64,000 nucleotides of DNA, taken from contig CP036432.1 in assembly GCA_007753675.1 (NCBI GenBank), positions 7,690,233 through 7,754,232 on the forward strand, read 5' to 3'. Shown here piece by piece: positions 9,286 to 16,986 of the stretch; within the stretch, counting starts at the first letter, position 1, and every line of letters begins with the position of its first letter. Source of the stretch: Stieleria magnilauensis. GTDB lineage: Bacteria > Planctomycetota > Planctomycetia > Pirellulales > Pirellulaceae. The notes below the pieces were generated by a model, which saw only the letters and a program-made list of their open reading frames with translations, had not been told where the DNA came from and did no database searches. Position numbers and translations under genes: made by a program.

Positions 9286-9604
9286 TTAGGCGCATCCCCA
9301 CTCGCTGCGGAGCAGCGAAATGGGCGGCTAAAGCCTGCACACCAGCAACCGTTGGTGTCCAGCCTTTAGGCGCATCCCCACTCGCTGCGGAGCAGCGAAC
9401 CTGGGCGGCTAAAGCCTGCACACCAGCAACCGTTGGTGTCCAGCCTTTAGGCGATTCCGTTTCGCTGCTCCGCAGCGAGTGTGGGCGGCTAAAGCCTGCA
9501 CACCAGCGCAGGTTGGTGTTTAGCCTTTAGGCGATTCTTTTCGCTGCTCCGCAGCGAGTGTGGGCGGCTAAAGCCTGCACACCAGCGCGGGTTGGTGTTT
9601 AGCC
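9286..9604. repeat. 80-bp palindromic tandem repeat array A, right part
   Basis: Continuation of array A after the IS1380 element. Units starting GTTGGTGT lie at about 9351, 9432, 9512 and 9591. The first two have the central palindrome inverted in context (ACTCGCTGCGGAGCAGCGA) and a CCGTTGGTGTCC variant of the outer arm, while the last two match the left part. The array ends 14 bp before the stop codon of the next minus-strand gene. Confidence 0.88.
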
Positions 9605-9617
9605 ATCGTACTGCAAA

Positions 9618-10907
9618 TTATGCCTGTTTCAGCACCTCGGCGATGTCCAGCAGATAGACCTGGCGGCCTCCATCGTGTGGGCTGTCGATGGCGACTTGGG
9701 TTCCGTCGTTGCTGCTGCGGGGATGCGTGTCACAGCGCCATTCGCCGGTGTACGCCGGTGGCGAGGGGAAGTGGCCGAGGTCAAACCGTCGCCCGCTGGG
9801 GACGTGATACAGATAGACCGTTTGTCGCCGCGTCTTGCGGTCGGGATAGGTGTCGTTGAGGATCCAGTCTTGATAGGGGGCCGGCAGATAGGTGTTGTGT
9901 CCGTTGGTCGGCATCTTGTCATGGCCGACCGGGCGAACGTGATCGGTTTGGTCGACGAATTCGTAGAACCCTGCTTTTTGTCCGGCCGGTTTGGTCCACA
10001 TCGTGACCGCATCGCTGCCTTTCCAGATGAAGTGCGAAGTGTAACCGGACGGATCGAGCACGTATCGGTCCGTGCCGTCGATCGCCGCGGTCAGCATGCG
10101 TGTGACAAACCCGCCTTTGAACTGCAACGTCTTGGGATCAAACTCGGGGCGATAGCGATGCAAGACGATGAAGCGTTGCGCGTCCGGGCTGATCAACAGA
10201 TGGTTGAAGTAGTGCCACGCTTGGGCATGGTTGTCGCCGTCGGGCCAAGGCATCGCCGCGACATCGGCCAACGACAGGATCAGTTCCTCTTGCCCGGTTT
10301 CCAGGTCCACCCGCCAGATCCCCGAATCAGCCGGCGCACGCACGGCAACATTGGGATCGGCCAATCCGTCGTATCCGTAACCGGGACGCAGATTGTCGAT
10401 GCGTCGAAAGTCAGCCGACAAACCAAAGCTGCCGTCCGGCGACACGGTGTAAATCGGTTTGTTGATCGTGCGTGTCGTTTGGGTGTCGGTCGAATAGATG
10501 CGGCAAACGAACGAGTCGCCTTGACGGTCGTTCCACAAGATCCGTTTGCCATCGTCGCCCAACCATTGCAGCATGCAGCCCTGCTGCCATCCCCAGGCCT
10601 TGCTGGTTCCGATGGGGTGCCAGCGATCGCCATTGCCGGTGTCCGCGTAACCCACGGCAATGCTGTCGTCCGCGGTCGGCGAACGGCCTTCGAAGGAAAC
10701 TTCGTTGGAAAGCACGAGCGTGTTGGTCGGATCAAACTCGCGTTTGTCGTAGTAGCCGAACCAATGGTTCTTGGGGCCACGGGTGATCGCTCGGCACGGA
10801 ACGAATGTTTCCAGCGGCCCGGTTTCCGCGGCATCGATTGCGGCGTGGTTGACAGCGATCGCGGACGAGGCGGCGATCGCACCAAATTGGCGTCGAGAGA
10901 GTTTCAT
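9618..10907 (-). CDS. Tat-exported beta-propeller-like protein, unknown function
   Basis: 429 aa from ATG 10907. The N-terminus has a twin-arginine motif (SRRQFGAIAAS) and a short hydrophobic stretch, so Tat export is likely. The body has repeated blade-like segments: DDGKRILWNDRQGD, VSPDGSFGLSADF, ISPDAQRFIVLHRYR and SNDGTQVAIDSPHDG. These resemble TolB/oligogalacturonate-lyase-like propellers. No catalytic residues can be assigned. Neighbouring sulfatases suggest a role around polysaccharide use, but that is only context. Confidence 0.82.
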   Translation of the reverse strand: MKLSRRQFGAIAASSAIAVNHAAIDAAETGPLETFVPCRAITRGPKNHWFGYYDKREFDPTNTLVLSNEVSFEGRSPTADDSIAVGYADTGNGDRWHPIGTSKAWGWQQGCMLQWLGDDGKRILWNDRQGDSFVCRIYSTDTQTTRTINKPIYTVSPDGSFGLSADFRRIDNLRPGYGYDGLADPNVAVRAPADSGIWRVDLETGQEELILSLADVAAMPWPDGDNHAQAWHYFNHLLISPDAQRFIVLHRYRPEFDPKTLQFKGGFVTRMLTAAIDGTDRYVLDPSGYTSHFIWKGSDAVTMWTKPAGQKAGFYEFVDQTDHVRPVGHDKMPTNGHNTYLPAPYQDWILNDTYPDRKTRRQTVYLYHVPSGRRFDLGHFPSPPAYTGEWRCDTHPRSSNDGTQVAIDSPHDGGRQVYLLDIAEVLKQA

Positions 10908-11141
10908 GAAGGAATCGGATCGGTGAAGCTGGGGAAGCAGGTGGGACAGAGAAGATCATAGTCTAACAATCAACCCGGACCCGTTGGATCGACAGACGAT
11001 CGCACTGAAGTTTGGTATGTTGGCAGGGCGTGTTTTCGGGGATGATCGATCAAACCTCTCGCCTGCTCCCCGCGCCCTTTTCGTCCGGTTCATCGTTTTC
11101 AGCGTTCGTCGTTTCGTCACCTCGCAACTTTCGGCCCACTC

Positions 11142-12542
11142 ATGTCTGACGCCAATCCTGATTCCACTCCGGCTTCCGACGATCAACCGCACGGGAATTG
11201 GCTGGCTTATGCGATTTTCTTTTCGATCGTCGCTGCCATCGCACTGGCGCTGATCAGCCCACACCTGGCGGCGTCTCTGGAAATCGGCGGTGAAGTCTTT
11301 TTGCGAATGTTGAAGATGATCGTCGTGCCGCTGGTGTTGACCTCGGTGATGTGCGGCGTGTTGGGCATGGGCGATGTTCGAAAACTCGGACGCCCCGGTG
11401 CTGCGGCGATCGGGTTCTATCTCGTCACCACCATCTTGGCGGTCGTGGTGGGGCTGGTGGTCGTCAACATCGTGCAGCCGGGCGTCGGCACGGTTGACCA
11501 GGCGGCGGTCCAGGCGATGAACACCGAGGGGCAGGGTTCGCCGAAATCCAAGATCGTCGATGCGCTCGCCCAGACGACGGGGCTGAGCAAGGTCGAAGTC
11601 GGAGGCGTGTTGGAGGGTTTGCCGCAAGGCGAGAGCGTGCAGCCGAACATCGGCACGATCTTCAAGAACCTGGTGCTGATGTTGGTGACGGACAACCTGT
11701 TTGTTTCGGCCGCCCAAACACAGTTGTTGCCGATCATCGTGTTCGCGATCGTTTTTGCGGGCATGCTGACGACGATGCACGAGGACGTCAGCAGCATCAC
11801 CCGACTGATCACACAAGCAAACAAGGCGCTGATGCAATTCGTGATGCTGCTGATGAATTTTGCCCCCTTGGGTATTTTTTGTCTGGTCGCGGCGCGTTTC
11901 GGTGAGGCTCAGGCGGAAGGCAAGTTTCTCGAAGAGCTCTCCCAAATCGGCTGGTACTTCGGGACGGTCGTGGGAGGCCTGGCATTCCACGCCCTGATCA
12001 CGTTGCCGGCGATTTTTTATCTGGTCCGACGGGAAAACCCGTATCGGTTTATTCTGGCGATGTCCAAAGCCCTGTTGACCGCGTTTTCGACGGCCAGTTC
12101 TTCGGCGACGTTGCCGGTGACACTCGAATGCGCCGAGGAAGCCGGGATCTCCAAACGTTCAACCGAGTTTGTTATTCCCTTGGGCGCGACGATCAACATG
12201 GACGGGACCGCACTTTACGAAGCCGCCGCCGCCATCTTCATCGCCCAAGCGGTGCCGGGAATCGATCTCGGGTTCTGGGAACAGGTGATCGTGGCGGTGA
12301 CCGCCACGTTGGCCGCGATCGGAGCGGCGGGGATTCCCGAAGCCGGGCTGGTCACGATGCTCATCGTGCTCAACGCCGTCGGGTTGCCGCTGGAATACAT
12401 GGGGCTGATTCTGTCGGTCGACTGGTTGCTCGATCGCTTTCGCACCACCGTCAACGTGTTGGGAGACAGCGTCGGCGCCGCGGTGGTCGAAAAAACGCTT
12501 CCCGATCGGCCCTCCCCCCCTGGACTGGCCGCCGGGGCGTAG
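11142..12542 (+). CDS. Dicarboxylate/amino acid:cation symporter (DAACS/SDF family)
   Basis: 466 aa from ATG 11142. Inner-membrane secondary transporter of the GltP/DctA/GLT fold. Eight or so hydrophobic helices are visible. Re-entrant hairpin 1 has the Ser-rich motif (TASSSATLPVT) and TM7 has the hallmark ATINMDGTALYEA, where the Met-Asp-Gly-Thr segment contributes to cation and substrate binding. An insertion of about 60 residues after the third helix (around residues 110-185) is longer than in E. coli GltP. The likely substrate is a C4-dicarboxylate, aspartate or glutamate, coupled to Na+ or H+; the sequence does not decide. It is divergent from the propeller gene. Confidence 0.93.
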   Translation: MSDANPDSTPASDDQPHGNWLAYAIFFSIVAAIALALISPHLAASLEIGGEVFLRMLKMIVVPLVLTSVMCGVLGMGDVRKLGRPGAAAIGFYLVTTILAVVVGLVVVNIVQPGVGTVDQAAVQAMNTEGQGSPKSKIVDALAQTTGLSKVEVGGVLEGLPQGESVQPNIGTIFKNLVLMLVTDNLFVSAAQTQLLPIIVFAIVFAGMLTTMHEDVSSITRLITQANKALMQFVMLLMNFAPLGIFCLVAARFGEAQAEGKFLEELSQIGWYFGTVVGGLAFHALITLPAIFYLVRRENPYRFILAMSKALLTAFSTASSSATLPVTLECAEEAGISKRSTEFVIPLGATINMDGTALYEAAAAIFIAQAVPGIDLGFWEQVIVAVTATLAAIGAAGIPEAGLVTMLIVLNAVGLPLEYMGLILSVDWLLDRFRTTVNVLGDSVGAAVVEKTLPDRPSPPGLAAGA

Positions 12543-12597
12543 ACGGGCGGGGCGTCGAAGTGAACCCCGCGATGGACCGTTCGACCTCGCTTCGCTC

Positions 12598-12936
12598 GAC
12601 CCTCCTGCCAGGGCATTGGTATCTACATAAGTCACTTTTTGCCCAAAGGGCATGCATATCCATAGCCTGGGGCAAGCAAACCGAGCATTTGCGAGGGTTG
12701 CGCCGCCCCAGGAACCTCATCGCAATGAGGTTTAAATTGGCCAACGGCCATGCACAACCTTCGCGTTTGACGAGGCATTCGTTGATGGCCGTTGGCCAAT
12801 CCCTCTCGTTCTCGTTTGCGGACCTTGGGCGATGCCCAAGGCTATGGATGTGAACGGCCGTTCGCCGAAACCATCCACTCAGAACAGATCTGACATACAA
12901 AAGATGTGTAGATACCTATGCTGCCAGGAGGGTGAC
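12598..12936. repeat. MITE-like 339-bp element with imperfect terminal inverted repeats
   Basis: The left end (ACCCTCCTGCCAGGGCATTG, then GTATCTACA) is matched in reverse complement at the right end (CACCCTCCTGGCAGCATAG, then GTATCTACA, read from 12935 leftwards). Inside is a perfect 16-bp inverted repeat, ATTGGCCAACGGCCAT at 12736-12751 and its complement at 12785-12800. There is also a short palindrome CTTGGGCGATGCCCAAG at 12824-12840. The right third (12825-12936) is repeated on the opposite strand at 53653-53766. No gene is visible. It fills most of the 600-bp gap between the symporter and feoA. Confidence 0.72.
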
Positions 12937-13037
12937 TTTAAAAACGGCACAACCTCTGTGCGGGAGGGTGGCTGCAGATGCGTGGACAACAGCGCGTCCG
13001 GCGAGGTTGACTAACGAGGTGCGACAAGCTGGAACGC

Positions 13038-13083
13038 TTGACAGTTCGGGTGCCGCCTGCCATCCTATTGAGATTGATTCTCA
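13038..13083 (+). promoter_or_regulatory. Putative feoAB promoter with Fur-box-like operator
   Basis: A perfect -35 hexamer TTGACA lies at 13038-13043. The best -10 at 17-bp spacing is weak (CATCCT, 13061-13066). Just downstream is TGAGATTGATTCTCA (13069-13083), a 7-1-7 palindrome with 6 of 7 arm pairs, close to the Fur consensus TGATAATnATTATCA. It is 59 bp upstream of the feoA start. Repression by Fur with iron is the inferred regulation. Confidence 0.6.
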
Positions 13084-13142
13084 TTTCCGGCCGCAGCCTG
13101 CCTTGCGGCTCCCGCCCGCCCACGATCGGATGGTTCAACTCG

Positions 13143-13451
13143 ATGGCAATCGTCCAGGTTCCCCCGGATCAGATTTACTCGACCACCCTCGCTGACATCC
13201 AACCCGGTCAATACGTTTGTAAGGATGTTCACGCCGCAGGCCAGGACGCGGTGCGGCTGAAGCGTTTGGGCGTTTGCCAGGGCCGAACGATCGAACTGGT
13301 GGGGCGAGGCGATCCGATGATTTTGAAGATCGGGACGTCACGTGTCGGCCTCTCGCGTCAGCTGGCCAAGTTGGTCTTGGTCGATCCAGCGTCTGTTTCG
13401 CCTTTGAATCCCGAGTCCGCGCCGGTTTCTCTCCCGGCTTCGGCCCTCTAA
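13143..13451 (+). CDS. feoA: FeoA-domain ferrous iron transport protein A
   Basis: 102 aa from ATG 13143. An in-frame start at 13038 would overlap the Fur-like operator and adds no domain, so I prefer 13143. The SH3-like FeoA fold is recognisable: TLADIQPGQYVCK, VRLKRLGVCQGRTIELVGRGDPMILKIGTSRVGLSRQLAKLV. FeoA is a small cytoplasmic partner of FeoB. The gene ends 39 bp before feoB and the two are clearly one operon. A Ser/Pro-rich tail of about 20 residues follows the domain. Confidence 0.9.
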   Translation: MAIVQVPPDQIYSTTLADIQPGQYVCKDVHAAGQDAVRLKRLGVCQGRTIELVGRGDPMILKIGTSRVGLSRQLAKLVLVDPASVSPLNPESAPVSLPASAL

Positions 13452-13490
13452 GCCAGAGTCCGCCCCTTGAGTCTTCCGACGGTTCGTTCG

Positions 13491-15605
13491 ATGCCCGGGT
13501 CGGACGCTACGGCTACGAAACCGGTGGTGCTGCTGGTCGGCAATCCTAACGTCGGCAAGACGTCGTTGTTCAATGCGCTGGCGGGGATGCGGGCCAAAAC
13601 GGCGAATTACCCCGGCATCACGGTCGACCTGCGCAAGGCGATGATTCACGTCGCGGCGGTGGACCAGGATGCACGCTGCCAGGCGACCAGCGAAATTGAA
13701 CTGGTGGACCTGCCGGGCTTGTACAGCATGGAAACGGCGAGTCCGGAAGAAGAGGTCGCCGCGCGAAGCATTCGGGGAGAATTCCGGGGCGAGCTTAGTC
13801 GTCTGCCCGACGCGGTCGTGGTGGTCGTCGACGCGACGAACATCGCCCGCACGTTGGTGTTGGCCGGCGAGATTCTCGATCGCAATCTGCCGACGATTGT
13901 CGCAGTCAATTTGATCGACGCGGCCGAGTCGTCGGGAACCGAGATCCGGTTCGACGAATTGAGCGAAAAATTGGGCTGTCCGGTGATTCCGGTCAGCGCC
14001 CGCAAAGCGCGTGGGCTGGGCGAGTTGCGTGAAGCGATTTACGAGATGACCAAGCAGGCCAACCCGCTGCTGCCGATCGCACGCGAACCCTGTGTCGCCG
14101 GTTGCGGCGGGTGTCCGTTCGCGGCGCGTTTTGAATGGGCCGACGGCGTGGCGGGCGCGTCGGTCCGCCAGACCCCTGGCAAGGGCGTCAAACTGGAGTG
14201 GCTCGACCGATTGCTGACCTCGCAAGGGGTCGGATTGGTGACGCTGTTGGGCGTGATGCTGTCGGTGTTCTTTTTGATTTTTTCGTTGGCGGATCTGCCG
14301 ATGTCGGCGATCGAAGACGGATTCGGTTGGGCCGGTCGGGTGATCGACAATCTGTTGCCGACCCGTCCGCTGTCCACGGCCATTTGGCTGCCGCTGGCGA
14401 CCGCGATTTCGTTGTCGGTGTTTGCGGTCGCGTACTGGTTGAACGAAACGAAATGGACCCGTTGGTCGGCGTCGGTCGCGGTGTTGACGTCGTTGGTGAT
14501 CGGCAGTTTGCCGCTGGAGGATTTTCGCTCGTTGGCGATCGACGGAGTGGTGGGTGGTATCGCGGGTGTCGTGGTGTTTTTGCCACAGATCTGCATCCTG
14601 TTCTTTTTCATCACGCTGTTGGAAGATTCCGGGTACATGGCCCGTGGGGCGTTTGTGATGGAGCGGTTGATGCGTCGTGTGGGGCTGCCCGGCAAAGCGT
14701 TTGTGCCGATGCTCTCGGCGCACGCGTGTGCGATTCCGGGGATCATGGCCGCCCGCACGATCGAGACATGGCGAGACCGGTTGGTGACGATTCTGGTGTT
14801 GCCGTTGCTGACGTGTTCGGCGCGTTTGCCGGTCTACGTGATGGTCGCGGCGTTGCTGTTTGGCGATAGCCCCTGGAAAGCATCGCTGATGTTTGCCGGT
14901 GCCTATTTGTTGGGGCTGCTGGCCGCGTTTTCCACGGCGTTTTTGTTGAAGAAAACGGTGGTACCGGGCGAAGCGGCGCCGCTGGTGCTGGAGTTGCCTA
15001 ATTATCGGATGCCCAGCTTTCGCAATGCCTGGTTCACGACGGTGGAACGGGCGACGGTCTTCTTGCGTGGCGCGGGGACGACAATCCTGTTGATCTCGGT
15101 GGTCCTGTGGGCCTTGGCAACGTATCCGAAGCTGCCCGATGACCGGACGTTCGCGTCAGACAGAGAACAGGCTCAGGCGGCGCTGGAGTATTCCTTTGCG
15201 GGGCGTTGCGGCCGGATGGTCGAACCCATTTTTGCGCCGCTCGGGTTCGATTGGAAGATCGATGTCGGGATCATCACCTCGTTCGCGGCGCGTGAGGTCT
15301 TGGTGTCAACGCTTTCGATCGTGTACGGTTTGGGCGAAGACGCCGCGGAGGAACCGGCCGGTTTGGTCGAGACGCTGCGGCGGCAACGACGTCCTGACGG
15401 CACGCTGGTGTTTTCAACGGCCACCGGGTTGAGTTTGTTGGTGTTCTTTGTGTTGGCGATGCAGTGTTTGCCGACACAGGTGGTGACCAAGCGTGAGACC
15501 GGAAGCTGGAGATGGGCGGTCTTTCAATTCATCTACATGACCGTCTTGGCCTACGTCGCGGCGTTGATCGTTTTTCAGTCGCTCTCCGCGGCGGGATACG
15601 CCTAG
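13491..15605 (+). CDS. feoB: Ferrous iron transporter FeoB
   Basis: 704 aa from ATG 13491; a TTG at 13467 would add 8 residues. The N-terminal G domain has G1 GNPNVGKTS, switch region NYPGITVD, G3 DLPG and G4 NLID. A hydrophobic C-terminal half holds two Gate repeats (GYMARGAFVMERLMRRVGLP, and SAHACAIPGIMAARTIE followed by PLLTCSARLPVYVM). It imports Fe(II) through the inner membrane. The order feoA-feoB and the upstream Fur-like box support iron control. The gene ends 1 bp before the convergent stop codon of the HD-GYP gene. Confidence 0.96.
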   Translation: MPGSDATATKPVVLLVGNPNVGKTSLFNALAGMRAKTANYPGITVDLRKAMIHVAAVDQDARCQATSEIELVDLPGLYSMETASPEEEVAARSIRGEFRGELSRLPDAVVVVVDATNIARTLVLAGEILDRNLPTIVAVNLIDAAESSGTEIRFDELSEKLGCPVIPVSARKARGLGELREAIYEMTKQANPLLPIAREPCVAGCGGCPFAARFEWADGVAGASVRQTPGKGVKLEWLDRLLTSQGVGLVTLLGVMLSVFFLIFSLADLPMSAIEDGFGWAGRVIDNLLPTRPLSTAIWLPLATAISLSVFAVAYWLNETKWTRWSASVAVLTSLVIGSLPLEDFRSLAIDGVVGGIAGVVVFLPQICILFFFITLLEDSGYMARGAFVMERLMRRVGLPGKAFVPMLSAHACAIPGIMAARTIETWRDRLVTILVLPLLTCSARLPVYVMVAALLFGDSPWKASLMFAGAYLLGLLAAFSTAFLLKKTVVPGEAAPLVLELPNYRMPSFRNAWFTTVERATVFLRGAGTTILLISVVLWALATYPKLPDDRTFASDREQAQAALEYSFAGRCGRMVEPIFAPLGFDWKIDVGIITSFAAREVLVSTLSIVYGLGEDAAEEPAGLVETLRRQRRPDGTLVFSTATGLSLLVFFVLAMQCLPTQVVTKRETGSWRWAVFQFIYMTVLAYVAALIVFQSLSAAGYA

Positions 15606-15606
15606 A

Positions 15607-16788
15607 TCACTGGTCGGCCAAACTGACGACGATCTGTGTCACTTCGTCCAGTCGTGACAGGAACGCGTCCAAGACCTTGGGGTCAAAATGTTTGCCGCGT
15701 TCTTTGCGCATGATTTCGATGCATTGATCCAGCGGCAAGGCGTCTTTGTAACAGCGTTTACTGCTGAGGGCATCGAAGACATCGGCGACGGCGGTGATCC
15801 GGCCGACGATCGGAATTTCCTCGCCGGCGAGTTGTTCCGGGTAGCCCGTTCCGTCCCAGCGTTCGTGGTGTGTTTTGGCGATCACCGATGCCATCCGCAA
15901 CACGGGCGACCGCGTCACGGGACGACGGGAATGGAGAAGAAACGGTTCGCTTTCGTCGCTCGGTTGGGCTTTGAGAATTTTTTCTCCGAACTCACAGTGA
16001 CGCTTCATCATCGCGAACTCGTCCTGGGAAAGCTTGTCCGGTTTCAACAGAATCGAATCGGCGATCCCGATCTTGCCGGCATCATGAAGGATGGCGGCGT
16101 GTTCGATCAGCTCGGAATCGGATTCTGAGCAACCCAGTTCTCGGGCGATGATTCCTGCGAATCGGCCGACCCGAATGACGTGGTTGCCGGTTTCCTGGTC
16201 GCGGTATTCCGCGGCACAGGCCAGCACGTGGATGACCTCTTCACGCGATTGGGCCAGATCGGCGGTCCGCTGGGCGACTTCGGCTTCGAGTCGTTTGGAA
16301 TAGGCGGCCATCTGGTCGTGGTGCGCCTTCAGCACCAACGAGTTGCGGACCCGGGGCAGCAGTTCGGTGGGCTTGACCGGTTTGTGCAAGAAGTCGGTGG
16401 CGCCCAATTCGAGTGCATCGATCTTAGTCTGTTCGTCCGTCGACGCCGTCACGATCAGAACCGGCAAATGCGACTGGTCGGGCGTGTTGCGAATCGTCTC
16501 CAGGATTTCCAGGCCCGTGACGTGCGGCATCACCACGTCTAACACCAGAATGTCCGGACGGGTCGAACGCACCAAATCGACCACCTCGCGAGACTCGCTG
16601 GTGGTGACAAAATCATGGTACCCCGAGCTGCGCAGATACTTCTGAATCAACTTGATGTTGATCGGTTCGTCATCGGCGATCATGACACGACCAGACTTTG
16701 TCGCCTCGGCCTCCTTCGACTTCAACGAAGCAGCACGTGTCATGGGTGCCGCGGCACCGGCTAACGTTGATGGAGTCGTCGCGTTCAT
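15607..16788 (-). CDS. Response regulator with HD-GYP domain (putative c-di-GMP phosphodiesterase)
   Basis: 393 aa. The frame is open from 16929, but ATG 16788 is favoured by a preceding GAAGGGCGG. Receiver domain at about 35-150: acidic pair in MIADDEP, phospho-acceptor Asp in ILVLDVVMPHVTGLE, and Lys in LHKPVKP. A short coiled-coil leads to an HD-GYP domain with HDAGKIGI and HHERWDGTGYP, the residues expected for metal binding and c-di-GMP hydrolysis. The gene follows the M50-HlyD gene on the same strand after a 198-bp gap. Control of surface protein display through c-di-GMP is possible but unproven. No partner kinase is adjacent. Confidence 0.93.
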   Translation of the reverse strand: MNATTPSTLAGAAAPMTRAASLKSKEAEATKSGRVMIADDEPINIKLIQKYLRSSGYHDFVTTSESREVVDLVRSTRPDILVLDVVMPHVTGLEILETIRNTPDQSHLPVLIVTASTDEQTKIDALELGATDFLHKPVKPTELLPRVRNSLVLKAHHDQMAAYSKRLEAEVAQRTADLAQSREEVIHVLACAAEYRDQETGNHVIRVGRFAGIIARELGCSESDSELIEHAAILHDAGKIGIADSILLKPDKLSQDEFAMMKRHCEFGEKILKAQPSDESEPFLLHSRRPVTRSPVLRMASVIAKTHHERWDGTGYPEQLAGEEIPIVGRITAVADVFDALSSKRCYKDALPLDQCIEIMRKERGKHFDPKVLDAFLSRLDEVTQIVVSLADQ

Positions 16789-16986
16789 CCGCCCTTCGGG
16801 TTGGCTAGAAAACTTCGCAGGTACTGTGCTCAAACTAAAACCAGTCTGCAGCAAACCGTAAGTCAATGTGTTGGTGTGAGAGGAGATGTTGGTAGGGCAG
16901 GCCCCGCGAACAAATTGGATTTTCGACACGGGCCCCTCGTTATCGTTAGATTCGATAGGATCCGATGAACGCGTCCGAACATGAAC

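Noticed and set aside
7205-9604. CRISPR array
   Set aside because: Units are contiguous 80-bp near-identical sequences with no unique spacers and no cas genes nearby.
9675-10961. 428-aa plus-strand frame opposite the propeller gene
   Set aside because: Shadow frame; the minus strand has a Tat signal and propeller repeats.
13038-13142. 35-residue N-terminal extension of FeoA
   Set aside because: It overlaps the -35 element and Fur-like palindrome and adds no FeoA-domain sequence.
13338-14723. 461-aa open frame antisense to feoB
   Set aside because: His/Gln/Arg-rich shadow of feoB with no domain; feoB has all G motifs.
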